Shown: piece by piece, positions 44,018 to 55,377 of the stretch
Layout: every line of letters starts with the position of its first letter
Position numbering within the stretch: the first letter of the stretch is position 1
Assembly (NCBI RefSeq): GCF_905171775.1
Contig: NC_053491.1
Span: forward strand, 135,344,483 to 135,408,482
Length of the DNA stretch: 64,000 bases
Direction of reading: 5' to 3'
Source: Rana temporaria
Lineage: Eukaryota > Chordata > Amphibia > Anura > Ranidae
Notes under the pieces: generated by a model
Told to the model about the DNA's origin: nothing
Seen by the model: only the letters and a program-made list of their open reading frames with translations
The model's database searches: none
Position numbers and translations under genes: made by a program

Positions 44018-44939
44018 TGTAACACTCCTGTGATTAATTTGATTGAAATAGGATCTCAAATGCGGAGGTTTCTCTGATATAACCACTACTTCACTCTTTT
44101 ATATGGTCAAAGAGTTTAGGGTTTTATTCATCACAACCTCTATATGAGAATCACAATGTATAACAAGCTTATTACTGCATAAGCTATCATATGTGTGTGT
44201 GGAAGCAATAGAAAGGTCTAAGGTCTGCAATAGTAAGAGAAACAGCAGCAATGTCTATGGTTTGCAATAGCAAGAGAAACAGCAGCAATGTCTATGGTTA
44301 GCAATAGCACAGAAGCAGCAGCAATGTTAAAGGTATCCTGTTGTTAGAGTTAGCGTCCCAAGTATGCAGCATAAGGGTTAATAAGCACAAAGTCTATAGA
44401 TGAGTACTGCAGGAATTAACTTAGTAATGTTATGCTCATATAGGAATACTTGCGGTTCTGTTGCAATCTGCGGTTGTAGAAGATTGGAATGAATCCTGGA
44501 GTAGGTGTATGGACTCCGAGTAGTGGAGATGATGTTTGCAGGGAATTCCTGAAGTTTGCAGGATTTGCTGGGAGCGCTGTAGCAAGGTGGAAGTCCAGTT
44601 TCTATTAGGCGGTGAGGATCCGGTAATGAGGCTCATAGACTGAGCTTCAGAGGCATCAGGGGTGCTTGGCAGCAGACCGTGGCGTGAGGCAGAAGGTCCC
44701 AGGTGACGGCAGGGGTCCAACAAAATAGCGGAACACCCTGCCGTCATCGCTGCACGTTTAAATAGCCCGTGCGACGCGGGAAACCAGGAAACTCGCTGGG
44801 GCGCGCTTCCGCGTTCCAGCGTGGAACGCAAGCCGCGGCGCACAGGGAGTGACGTTGCAGAGACAGGGAGATGAGCGCAGCTCTCTATTTCAGGTGAGGC
44901 TGCGCTCGTTTTGCTCAACATAACGCCAATAGCGTTACA
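44018..44939 (-). mobile_element. Candidate solo LTR of an LTR retrotransposon
   Basis: On the minus strand it starts TGTAACGCTATTGGCG and ends GAGTGTTACA, the TG...CA ends of an LTR. Flanks are CTGAC (44013-44017) and CTGAG (44940-44944), a 5-bp duplication with one change. A TATTTAAA box lies on the minus strand at about 44757-44764 and AATAAA lies near 44123-44128, about 115 bp from the 3' end, as expected for U3-R-U5. There is no internal coding region next to it, hence solo. Family not identified. Confidence 0.5.
44227..44330. repeat. Tandem repeat, 37-bp unit, about 2.8 copies
   Basis: GCAATAGCAAGAGAAACAGC followed by AGCAATGTCTATGGTT recurs at 44227, 44264 and 44301 within the candidate LTR. 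Confidence 0.75.
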
Positions 44940-45430
44940 CTGAGTGACAGGTGATAAATCCTTCAGTGCCCAGCTACCTTGATCCCCGGTGGTTTGTCGA
45001 AACCCTTTTGGATCGCCAGCCTCTCATTGGCGCTCCTCAGATAGACTCCCCACCGAACAGCAATACCACTTGAGATCCTCAAAGGTGGGAACCAGTCGCT
45101 TACTGGATCCCCTTTGCTGCTCAGATGTTCTGGGCCAACATGGCCCCCGGAACCAGGAACACTGCGTGGCACGCACACCCCGGCCAGGTAGGCCATAACG
45201 CCGGGGTGCTGTGATGTGGCCACCCTAAAGGTGGGTGCCACACTGGACGAAGAAGACCCAGAACCAATGGCATCTGCCTCATAAATACCCTCCCCCAGCA
45301 TACACAGCAAGGCTAAACCCTCCTGATTGGCTGCTGGGGAAGAGCACCCAAACCTTGACTCCACTGCTGTCATCTACTGCACAGAATGAACCCACAGCAC
45401 AGCCAAGCTGAGACAGATACCCTGTTTTAA

Positions 45431-46247
45431 CCCTCCTAGCGGTATTCCCGAGTCTGACTCGGGGTGAGATTTTCATACCAAAAGCGGTAGCCCCGAGTCA
45501 GACTCGGGCTTGCCTCACTGCAGCAGCAGACAAAGTTACTTACCTTGTCCCTGGATCCAGCGATGCCACCGCGCTGTGTGAGCGAGCGGGACCTCGCTCG
45601 ATTCACACAGTGTCCTCCTGTGCCGCCGCTCTCCGTTCCCTGCGGAAACAAACACATTACATACAGTATACTGTAATCTTATAGATTACAGTACTGTATG
45701 TAAAAAATACACCCCACCTTGTCCCTAGTGGTCTGCCCAGTGCCCTACATGTACTTTTATATAATAAAAACGGTTCTTTCTCCCTGCAAACTGTAGATTG
45801 TCCATAGCAACCAAAAGTGTCCCTTTATGTCAAAAAGGGTTTTAGAGCAGCTAGAAAACAGCGATAATAAATTATAATCACTTGCAGAATTGTGCGATAG
45901 CGATTTGTGGGGAAATTCGTCATAAAAAAATAAAAGTAATGACAGCGACAATTCTGCAACTGAGCAAATTTCAGTGATTTTGAGTTGATTACATTATTGA
46001 ATAATTTTTATTATAATTATATTATTACTTGTTATAATTATTTATAATTATTTATTATATTATAATTTATAATTTTGTTTTTAAAAAAATGTCATACCCG
46101 GGATGCCTCCTAGTCTCTTGTTTGGTCAGATTTAAGTGAGGTATTCCTAAAAATTACAGACCTACCGTATAAAACGCCAAATTTCCTTGCAAATAATGGT
46201 ACCGCTTTCAGCACCTTTTTTCTGAAATAATCATACCGCCAGGGAGG
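45431..46247. mobile_element. piggyBac-like MITE with TTAA duplication
   Basis: Begins CCCTCCTAGCGGTATTCCCG after TTAA (45427-45430) and ends TACCGCCAGGGAGG before TTAA (46248-46251). CCCT-type ends with TTAA fit piggyBac. Near the left end GAGTCTGACTCGGGG is repeated inverted (CCCCGAGTCAGACTCGGG). No transposase; 817 bp. Confidence 0.75.
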
Positions 46248-46757
46248 TTAAGCATAACAATTTGGATCAGAGCTTAAATACACTCTGATCTCCCTTTAAA
46301 TTTAAATAGCACCGGTTCTTCAAAGTAACCAGGCGCTACATGTAGTACAAAGTAGAACTTGGTTGCTGGAGGAGGGTCCTTGAGATATCACAGGATGTGT
46401 GCAGACAACACTGGACAACTATGAATTCATGACAAAAGCATCAGGTATTTTTACACTTATCAAACGGTTGCATCAAAATGCTTCCAATGGTATATAACAC
46501 ACCACAAGGGGTCAAATAAGAAAAGTAAATTGTTATCTTTTTTTTTTACACTTTATTTCATATAATAGAGAATATAAAAGGAAGCCTGTGAACAGGTAAA
46601 GGTGAGTGGAAATATCCAAAACTTCATGGTGCAGCAGGAACACGAGTCATGAACAGGAGAAGAGACATCTTAAAGCTGCAGAGATAAAAGTATGAAGCAA
46701 GTGATTCAACCCATCAAGCTCCATATATAATTTAAATATCAGTTTCTGGAAGACATC

Positions 46758-47284
46758 CTGTATTTTTCACTTCATACAACGCACTTTTTCCCCCCAAGCA
46801 TATGGGGAAAAATGTCTCTGCATCTCATGGAGCGAATATTGACCAGGCACCGCCCCCCGCCACTGCTGCCATGATAGCACCGGCAGAAGAGAGGCAGGAG
46901 AGTGGAGGACGGACATCTCAAGCCCCTGCGAGTGCCAGGCGATCTCCCAGCTGACCCTGTCACTCAGACAGAAGACAGAGTAGAGAATGGAATGGAGTGC
47001 AGCCTTGGCAGCCGCTCAGGCTCCTCTGTCTTCTGTCAGGCGGATGTGATGATGTCAGGTCATGCTGCATTTATGGGACTGGTAAGGCTACATTTATGGG
47101 ACTGATAAGGCTGCATTTATAGAACTGATAAGGCTGCATTTATGGGACTGGTAAGGCTGCATTTATGGGCACTGGTAAATATTTTAGTACACCATTTGGT
47201 TCAGAATGTTTTTTTCTTGTTTTCCTCCTCTAAAACCTTGGTGCGTCTTATGGTCAGGTGCGTCTTATGGAGCGAAAAATACAG
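46758..47284. mobile_element. MITE with CTGTATTTTTC ends
   Basis: Left end CTGTATTTTTCACTTCATAC and right end GGAGCGAAAAATACAG are imperfect inverted repeats. The right end also has the tandem GTGCGTCTTATGG. TA follows on the right. Probably Tc1/mariner-mobilised. Confidence 0.55.
47064..47177. repeat. Tandem repeat, 23-bp unit, about 4.9 copies
   Basis: GCTGCATTTATGGGACTGGT followed by AAG, starting at 47064, 47087, 47110, 47133 and 47156. Confidence 0.85.
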
Positions 47285-47288
47285 TAGT

Positions 47289-47530
47289 TTGGTGTACTAC
47301 CCCACTTTTAAGTACACAATGGGGTTTTATTTACTAAAGCCGGAAAGTGCGAAATCAGGCTCACGTCTGCATAGAAACTATTGAGCTTCTAACCCCAACT
47401 TGTTTAATTAAGCGTTGGTAATAAAACCTGGAAGCTCATTGGTTTCTATGCAGAAGTGAGCCTGATTTTGCAATTTTCAGCTATAGTATTTAAACACCAT
47501 TGTGTACCTAAACGTGGGGTATGCATGTAT
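47289..47530. mobile_element. TA-target palindromic MITE, copy 3 (diverged)
   Basis: TACCCCACTTTTAAGTACAC at the left and ACGTGGGGTATGCATGTA at the right; the body matches 21967-22201 through GGGGTTTTATTTACTAAAGC with more changes. Confidence 0.7.
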
Positions 47531-47557
47531 AATTTGTCTAATTACTATGCAACTTAA

Positions 47558-48063
47558 AGCGGGAGTTCACCCGAATTTTTTTTTTTAACATTAGATTGAT
47601 GCTCATTTTGTCAAGGGGAATCGGGTGTTTTTTTTTTTCAAATCGAAGCAGTACTTACCGTTTTAGAGATAGATCTTCTCCGCCGCTTCCGGGTATGGTC
47701 TTCAGGACTGGGCGTTCCTATTTGATTGACAGGCTTCCGACAGGCTTCCGACGGTCGCATACATCGCGTCACGAGTAGACGAAAGAAGCCGAACGTCGGT
47801 GTGGCTCTATACGGCACCTGCGCACCGACGTTCGGCTACTTTCGGAAAATCGTGACGCGATGTATGCGACCGTCGGAAGCCTGTCGGAAGCCTGTCAATC
47901 AAATAGGAATGCCCAGTCCCGCAGCCCATACCCGGAAGCAGCGGAGATGATCTCTCTCTAAAACGGTAAGTACTGCTTCGATTTTAAAAAAACACCCGAT
48001 TCCCCTTGACAAAACGAGCCTCAATCTAATGTTAAAAATTTACTTTTTGGGTGAACCTCCACT
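47558..48063. mobile_element. TTAA-type foldback MITE, near-perfect 506-bp hairpin
   Basis: Starts AGCGGGAGTTCACCCG after TTAA (47554-47557) and ends GGGTGAACCTCCACT before TTCA. The arms pair almost throughout, including AGGCTTCCGACAGGCTTCCG with its inverted copy and TCGCGTCACG with CGTGACGCGA. Confidence 0.8.
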
Positions 48064-48114
48064 TTCAGAAACATTTTACTTAATTTGTTGAAGATTAATA
48101 AATGCTTATTTAAA

Positions 48115-48141
48115 CAGTTTTGGACCTTGGCCCTCATCAGG
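48115..48141 (-). ncRNA. Hammerhead-like motif, mutated core
   Basis: Minus strand: CTGATGA, directly followed by GGGC/GTCC (with a G-T wobble) around CAAG, then AAAAC where GAAAC is expected. In this copy there is no extra base between box and stem. Confidence 0.3.
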
Positions 48142-49436
48142 TGCAAGATAAAATCGTATATATTATTTTTTCATTTTTTATTTATATTTTTTTCTGCATA
48201 AGGTTGGATATTTGAAGTGAATTCTGGTTAACTAAGCTAAGTGACCTTTTTATCCATTTAATAAATCGATCCCAAAGTTTTTTTGACTGCTACATCTATG
48301 ATTCATTTGCTTTTAAAACTTGGCTTGTTATTGGAGTTTTTAGATGTGGAATATCACTATGCTCTGAAGGAAACAAGAAGCCGGAGGAGAGGCAGACATA
48401 CAAACATAACAGTCACAGCAAGATAGGTTCAGACAGCACTGCCTAAAATTGATTCGCACCATAAGGAAGTTCACAAGACAATAAATGCCATTGAAAAACC
48501 AAAGGCTAGGCGACAATGTCTAGCTCCTACTGAGATACCACTAACCATGTCTGAGCATCAGATCCACCCAAACTGTTGTTGGGAAATTATCCTTTTACCT
48601 CATCTTCTTTCATCCTTTTCCTCAAGTTCTGCATTCCAGCCGTGTTTATTGTCCTGGAGGAAAGACAAACAAACCACAAGAGGATGTGTATTTGACAATG
48701 AGATGATGACAGGCACTTGTACGCTGCATAGCTTTAAGTATTAGTTTTGGAAATCCTGTGTACTTGAACAACATCTACACGCCATATGGAGCCAAAATGA
48801 TGTCACCAACATGTGCAGTGGACACATTCATTTTAATGCTAATTTGTCACTTGCAGTGTATCCAAAAAGAACGTGTAAAAGTTTGGCTTTGTCTAAATCT
48901 ACTAAATAGAGTGAGTGATAAAGTGAAATAAAGAAATAAATTGGTTGGTGAAGAAGAAGAATTTATCATTTCAATTTATAAAATGATTAACTTTTCTTCA
49001 CTTGTTATCAGCACAGTACAGTATTTCACCAATAAAAATTCACAGTGCAGAGATGACAACAATGGGAACAATAAGGCCTTGGCCGGAATTCATTGGCAGG
49101 CGGGGAGGCAGTCTAGAACTTTGTATAAAACACGTGAATGTGTTACTGATAGCCGCAGCCTGTGTTTGCTGTGCAGAGATCCGGACCTGATTCTGATAGC
49201 TGCATAGACTTATCCCATGTAATGATAGTATTCAACATTGGAAATCCTCAAATGATTTTTTTTTCCAAATTTGGACACAGACCACGCTGTTCAGCAAAAG
49301 TGCTACTGAAAGAGGTTGAGACACACATTAATACCTTCGAGTGTGCTGTAACAATTACACAAATACCTTTTTACAGAAAAAGATTCCTGCTATTATAAAA
49401 ATAAAAACAACTGATATAAAGCACACCTTGCAGAAT
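48142..49436. other. Non-coding, no assigned element
   Basis: AT-rich with T runs at 48150-48200; no exon or delimited element recognised. Confidence 0.4.
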
Positions 49437-49439
49437 TAT

Positions 49440-50163
49440 GGGCCAGATTCACAAAAGAGATACGACGGCGTATCTCCTGATACGCCGTCGTATCTCTGTG
49501 ATCCGCCCGTCCTAACTATGCGGCTGATTCATAGAATCAGTTACGCATAGATAGCCCTAAGATCTGACAGGTGTAATTGAATTACACTGTCGGATCTTAA
49601 GGATGCAATTCTAGGCCGGCTGCTAGGTGGCGAGGCCATTGCGGTCGGCGTAAAATATGCAAATGACTAGTTACGGCGATTCCCGAACGTCCGCGCTGCC
49701 CGTCGATCTAACTTTACGTCGTTTCCGTCGAGATACGCCGCGTAAAATTAGGGCTGAGCCCTAGGTGTTCTAAGCCATGTTAAGTATGGCCGTCGTTCCC
49801 GCGTCGAAATTTAAAAAATCACGTTGTTTGCGTAAGTCGTCCGTGAATGGCGCTGGACGCCATTTACGTTAACGTCTAAACAAATGACGTCCGTGCGACG
49901 TCATTTAGCGCAATGCACGTCGGGTAATTTACCCGACGGAGCATGCGCAGTACGTTCAGCGCGGGAACGCGCCTAATTTAAATGGTGCCCGCCCCATTTG
50001 AATTAGGCGGCCTTGCGCCGAACGGATTTACGTTACACCGCAGCAAGTTTACAGGTAAGAGCTTTGTGAATCAGGCACTTACGCTGTAAACCTGCCGCCG
50101 TGTAACGTAAATGGGATACATTACGCTGCCGTGGAGCAACGTAAATGTATCAGAATCTGGCCC
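49440..50163. mobile_element. CpG-rich MITE family, copy 2
   Basis: Starts GGGCCAGATTCACAAAAG and ends TATCAGAATCTGGCCC, with TAT at both flanks (49437-49439 and 50164-50166). Contains GAGATACGACGGCGTATCTC as a terminal palindrome. 724 bp; the most complete of the three copies. The 3-bp duplication suggests Harbinger-type mobilisation. Confidence 0.8.
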
Positions 50164-50535
50164 TATGATTTTTTTTCAACCCATCAATGCAGCTTTTTCT
50201 TAACAGGTTTACTGACTTTTTTTTTTTGACTTTTGATAAAAATGTAATCAGATAAAAAAAAGTCAGGAACCATTAAAAAAAGATTCTTGGATCATTAAAA
50301 AAAAGCCCTATATTAAATGAAACTATTTCTCTTGTGGATAATAGTGCACACTTTTCAGTTCCCTGCATAGAAGCACAGGTGAAATAATGGATATTTGGTT
50401 TACAAAAGGAGTCGAGGCTGTTAGGATAAAGTGGATGCTGATTGAGCTTAGGCGATGTAGAATTCACTTTGAATACCTAATCATGTACCTTAAAAAAATA
50501 TATATTTTCATGCACATGATTGGGTAATGGAAGTG

Positions 50536-50900
50536 AAAGTGGTTGTAAACCCTATTAAAAAAAAAAAACCTGCAAGACAGGAATAATGAGCTAGTGTGCA
50601 TAGCATACTAGCCCATTATGCATTACTTACCTTACATTGAAGCCCCTGCAGCGGTCCTCGTTCCCCCCTCCGCAGGGCGTCATCTCTCCCAGAGTGACTT
50701 CCGGGTATGGCGGGCTCCGGCTCTGTTATGAGTCGCAATGACGTCACTCCCGCACCTGCAACGGCAAACTGACTGAAGCAACGGCACATACAAGTCATTG
50801 CTTCAGTGCTTTAGTGAGCATGTGCCGATGACATCGGCACATGCAGGGGACGGGATATCTCCTAAACTGTTCAGGTTTAGAAGATATGCTGGGTAGCTAT
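50536..50900. mobile_element. TTAA-family MITE fragment (AGTGGTTGTAAACCC)
   Basis: Begins AGTGGTTGTAAACCCTATTA and carries a segment with TGCATAGCATACTAGCCC and GCGGTCCTCG that is the inverted counterpart of the right part of 54860-55373. Right terminus not found. Confidence 0.5.
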
Positions 50901-51479
50901 AAGTATTACTAAGTTACCAGTCTCTATCCCCTTAGTAAATTACCCCCGATGAGAGGAAAGCCATTGCTAGAGGGCCTTAAGAATCAGAGTTAAGTGTTAC
51001 TGCTTTAGGGAGCCCGCGATGTGGGCACTGATGCCGATCTTTGGATTGACTGTCAGGTGCAGCTGCTGCCATTTCTGGTGAGGGATCCCAGCAATGAAGC
51101 CTTTCCGGTTCCTAGCCATTTCTCTACTGCGCATGCGTGAAGCACGCTGCGCTTTCTAATTGGTTCGAAGGCAGAGGAAGGAGGAGGGGGGCCAAACTTC
51201 CGGGAGACAGCGTCACACAGAATAAGTAATATATATTTGGGCATGACACCTCTCTCTAGCACATCATATTGCAGTAAGCTCAAACAGCAAGTGGCAGAAA
51301 AAATATAATCTGTGCTTAAAGACCACTCCTGCTGGGGGACAGACTGACTACAGCCCACTGCTTCCTACAAAATCCCCCAAAAATACAAAAAAATTATTTA
51401 GCTACATATTTACATAAACATAAATGTGTCACGTTTTCACTTGTACCTTCCATTCTTTCTTTACAACATCCTTAACCAA

Positions 51480-52375
51480 GTACGTGATCTGACGCTTCTG
51501 GGTCTAGGGTGTGCATACGCATGGCCTGCGACCCGCTCCTTCTGTGATCGTACACAACAGGAGCTGATATGTGGGTACGGCGGACTGCGTGTCCATCAGC
51601 ACCCATCGATCATTAGGCAGAGAGCCAAAACGGCAATCTGCCTATGTAAACAAGGCAGATCACCATTCTGTCAGTAGAAAAGGCATTGATCCTGTGTTCC
51701 TGCAAAGCAGGAGCATGCAACAATGCATTCTCCTAGTCAAAACACCTCCCACACAGTACACAAGCAATGACTAGGCACACAGTTAAACTTTTGATCATCC
51801 CTGATGTTAACCCTGTTCCAGCCATTGTCATTAGTACAGTGACAGTGCATATTTTTTAGCACTGATCACTGTATTAGTGTCACTGGTCTCCAAAAAGTGT
51901 CAGTTAGTGTCCGACTGTCCGCCCCAATATCTCAGTCCCACTATAAGTCACTGATCACCGCCATTACTAGTAATAAATAAATAAATAAATAAAAATATCC
52001 CATGGTTTGTAGACAATATAATTTTTGTGCGAATCAAGCAATGCGCTTATTGGAATTTTGATTTACTAAAAATATGTAGCAGAGTACATATTGGCCTAAA
52101 TTTAAGAAGATTTTTATTTTTATTTTTTTTATTGGATATGTTTTATAGCAGAAAATAAAAAATATTGTTTTTCTTTTTTCAAAACTGTCTGTCTTTTTTT
52201 GTTTACAGTATAGCGCAAAAAATAAAAACCACAGAGGTGATCAAACACCACCAAAAGAAAGCTGTATTTGTGAGAAATAAAATACATACATTTTTTTGGG
52301 GTACAGCACCACACAACCGTGGTTATTTATACATACCACTGGATGAAAGCTGGACACTATTTTTTTTTGGTTAAC
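51480..52375 (-). mobile_element. TTAA-type element fragment related to 55378-56371, opposite orientation
   Basis: TTTACAGTATAGCGCAAAAA, GAGGTGATCAAACACCACCA and AAAGAAAGCTGTATTTGTG are diverged reverse complements of the 55490-55760 region (TATAAACAAAAATAG..., GGTGGTATTTGATCACCTC). Ends not preserved. A (TAAA)n run lies near 51970-51990. Confidence 0.55.
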
Positions 52376-53168
52376 GATAACATCATTTTATTTTCCTTTT
52401 TTCCTTTTTTCCTTTTTTTCCTTTTCTGTGCAACTAAAGCTGTTCTACGTATATCAACCACTTATTCACCAACAGACTGCCTTTTGTACATAACACTTTG
52501 CATTCACACATCTTAACTTTGATGCTTTATAAATTTGCCCGAAATTGTGAGATCACACATAAAGACATGTGATGAAGTGCAGCTAATTTGTAGTAGACAA
52601 AATAACCACACAACCTTCACATAAATCAATTACTTGAAACTTCAATGCTTCCCGTCAGTCACTAGGAAGTAAGAACGAGAATAAGACATCTAGGTGACGA
52701 GGCCAAGAATTCTTAAAAAGAACCAAGCAGGTTAAAAGCTTTAGGAGGCTTTTAAAACCCAGTGGGTAAGGCATTTACTTATAGGTTTGCCATATAAAAT
52801 TGGTATTAACTCAGAGGTCAAGTATTCTTAGGCCTTGTTCACATACATAAACTACACACAAAATTAACTCTGCCATTATAATCAATGGCAATTGGGCCGC
52901 TTCTGTACTTTATCTTCGAAATTTCCTGTAGTTTAAGGCTGCTTTCATACTGATGCCTTTTTGGTAAAGTTACACGCATGTGACACAACATAATGAGATA
53001 TGGGACTGAAAGTGCATGAAGAAATAGTACTATTGTACATAATGGCACAGATCCTTTTGTGTGGCATTTCACATGTATTTACCAAAAATATACAAGTGCA
53101 AAGGAGGAACATAAAGTAATAGCAGATGAACCTTAATTTTTTTTTCATTATAATATATACAGTATATA
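52376..53168. other. Non-coding, no assigned element
   Basis: AT-rich with a (CCTTTTTT)n-like tract at 52390-52420; no exon or delimited element recognised. Confidence 0.4.
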
Positions 53169-54672
53169 CAGTCCTGATCAAAAGTTTAAGACCACTTGAA
53201 AAATGGCAAAAAATCATATTTTACATTGTTGGATCTTAACAAGGCTCCAAGTAGAGCTTCAACATGTAACAAGAAGAAATGAGAGTGAGACAAAACATTT
53301 TTTGAGCATTCAATTAATTGAAAATAACAATTAAACTGAAACAGGCTGTTTTTCAGCTGATCAAAAGTTTAGGACCACATGCCTTTAAAAGGCCAAATCT
53401 GTGCAAAGATGTGGATTCATTGTCATTTTCTGTCAGGTAGTCACACGTTGTGATGGCAAAGACAAAAAAACTCTCCTTTTTGAACGTGGTCGGGTTGCTG
53501 AACTGCATAAGCAGGGTCTCTCACATCGCGCCATTGCTGCTGTGGTGGGACGCAGTAAGACAGTCATTTGGAATTTCTTAAATAATCCTGAGGGTTATGG
53601 AACAAAAAAGTCAAGTGGAAGACCCAACAAAAATTTCACCAGCACTGAGCCGGAGGATCCAATTGGCTGTCCGTCAAGACACTGGATGATCCTCAACCCA
53701 AATTCAGGCCCTTACTGGTGCTGAATGCAGCCCCATAACCATCAGACGGCCTCTGAGACTGAAGGGCTTCAAAAACAAAAAACGTCTTCGAAAACCTCGT
53801 CTCCTTGAACGCCACAGAACTGCTCGTTTGGACTTTGCAAGAGAGCACCAAACATGGGACATTCAAAGGTGGAAGAAAGTTTTATTCTTTGACGTTACTG
53901 GCAGATCCCACCTGAGATGTTTTCTACACGCCACAGTGGAGGGGGCGCCATAATGGACTGGGGTGCTTTTTCCTTCAGTGGAACAATGGAGCTTCAGGAA
54001 GTGCAGGGGCGTCAAACGGCCGCTGGCTATGTCCAGATGTTGCAGAGAGCATTCCTCATGACTGAGGGCCCTCGTCTGTGTGGTAACGACTGGATTTTTC
54101 AACAGGACAACGCTACAGTACACAATGCCCGCAGGACAAGGGACTTCTTCCAGGAGAATAACATCACTCTTTTGGCCCATCCTGCGTGTTCCCTGATCTA
54201 AATCCAATTGAGAACCTTTGGGGATGAATGGCAAGGGAAGTTTACAAAAATGGACAACAGTTCCAGACAGTAGATGGCCTTCGTGTGGCTGTCTTCACCA
54301 CTTGGAGAAATGTTCCCACTCACCTCATGGAAACGCTTGCATCAAGCATGCCGAAACATATTTTTGAAGTGATCAACAATAACCGCGGAGCTACTCATTA
54401 CTGAGTTTATGTTTGGAAGTTGGATTTTTGTTTTGGGGGGGGTTTCGTTTTTTTTTGGAGGTGTGGTCCTAAACTTTTGATCAGCTGAAAAACAGCCTGT
54501 TTCAGTTTATTCTTTGTTTTCATTAAATTGAATGCTCAAAAAATGTTTTGTCTCACTCTCATTTCTTCTTGTTGCATGTTGAAGCTCTACTTGGAACCTT
54601 GTTAAGATCCAACAATGTAAAATATGATTTTTTGCCATTTTTAAAGTGGTCTTAAACTTTTGATCAGGACTG
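53169..54672 (+). mobile_element. Tc1-like transposon, full-length, decayed
   Basis: 1,504 bp from CAGTCCTGATCAAAAGTTTA to the inverted AACTTTTGATCAGGACTG. Inverted terminal regions are about 200 bp, and the CTGATCAAAAGTTTAGGACC motif recurs at their inner edges (about 53357 and 54470), the IR/DR layout of Tc1 elements. The left flank is TA; the right TA is changed. It contains a disrupted transposase. Confidence 0.92.
53401..54390 (+). pseudogene. Tc1-type transposase pseudogene
   Basis: Recognisable pieces appear in successive frames. LSHRAIAAVVGRSKTVIWNF is the N-terminal helix-turn-helix part of the DNA-binding domain; a later piece has RLRKPRLLERHRTARLDFAR, then QRWKKVLFFDVTGRS. The piece starting near 53917 has GGGAIMDWGAFSFSG and FQQDNATVHNA, and the end has PDLNPIENLWG. 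DNA-binding and DDE catalytic parts are all traceable, but several frameshifts and a stop after WG break the reading frame, and the usual SDE around the first aspartate reads FDVT. The gene is therefore inactive. Confidence 0.9.
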
Positions 54673-54859
54673 AATATACAGTAAAACCTTGGTTTGAGAG
54701 TAACTTGGTTTGAGAGCGTTTTGCATGACAAGCAAAACATTTTAATACATTTTGACTTGATATACAAGCGATGTCTTGATATACGAGTAGCGTCATGTCA
54801 CAAATGAGTATGAAAGAGAAGAGAGGCGCCTCTAAGTGAAGCAATATGGTTACATTTAA

Positions 54860-55373
54860 AGTGGTTGTAAACCCTTACAGACTACTTTGACCTACAGGCA
54901 AGCCTAGATTAAGGCTTACCTGTAGGCGCAAGAAATATCTCCTTAACCTACACGGTTAAGGAGATATTTCCAAGAAAGATGGCACAGATGTCTACGATGC
55001 ATGCGCCATAAACAACAGCGCGCAGGCGCACTGAGCGTGCCGCTACTATTGGCATCATGCCATTAGTGGCGGTTCCCGCGCGCATGACGCCATGATGTGA
55101 TGTCATCGCTACTTCGGATAGTCACAGCGCCGGAGCACGGTTCCTGCGCGCATGACTTCATGATGTGATGTCATCGCTACTCCGGCCAGTCACAGCGCCG
55201 GAGCAGGGATACCCAGAAGTCACTCCGGGGTATCATGCCGGTGATGGAGGAGGTGTTTGAGGACCGCTGCGGGGGCTTCGTTCTCTAGTATTCTATGAAT
55301 ACTAGCTTATTATGCCTTTGTGTTGCAGGGTTTTTTTTTGTTTTTGTTTTTTAAGATAGGGTTTACTTCCTCT
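54860..55373. mobile_element. TTAA-target MITE (AGTGGTTGTAAACCC), nested
   Basis: Starts AGTGGTTGTAAACCC after TTAA (54856-54859) and ends AGGGTTTACTTCCTCT before TTAA (55374-55377). Internal repeats include GTGATGTCATCGCTACT, which occurs twice, near 55095 and 55156. Confidence 0.8.
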
Positions 55374-55377
55374 TTAA

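Noticed and set aside
44436..44921. 161-codon open frame on the minus strand
   Set aside because: Lies within the candidate LTR; composition is Ser/Pro/Leu-rich as expected from GC-rich non-coding DNA, with no motif.
44963..45373. 136-codon open frame on the minus strand
   Set aside because: No recognisable domain or splice context, and overlapping frames of similar length occur on the other strand.
53401..54234. Active transposase gene
   Set aside because: The open pieces are in different frames and a stop and frameshifts break the catalytic region, so it is a pseudogene.
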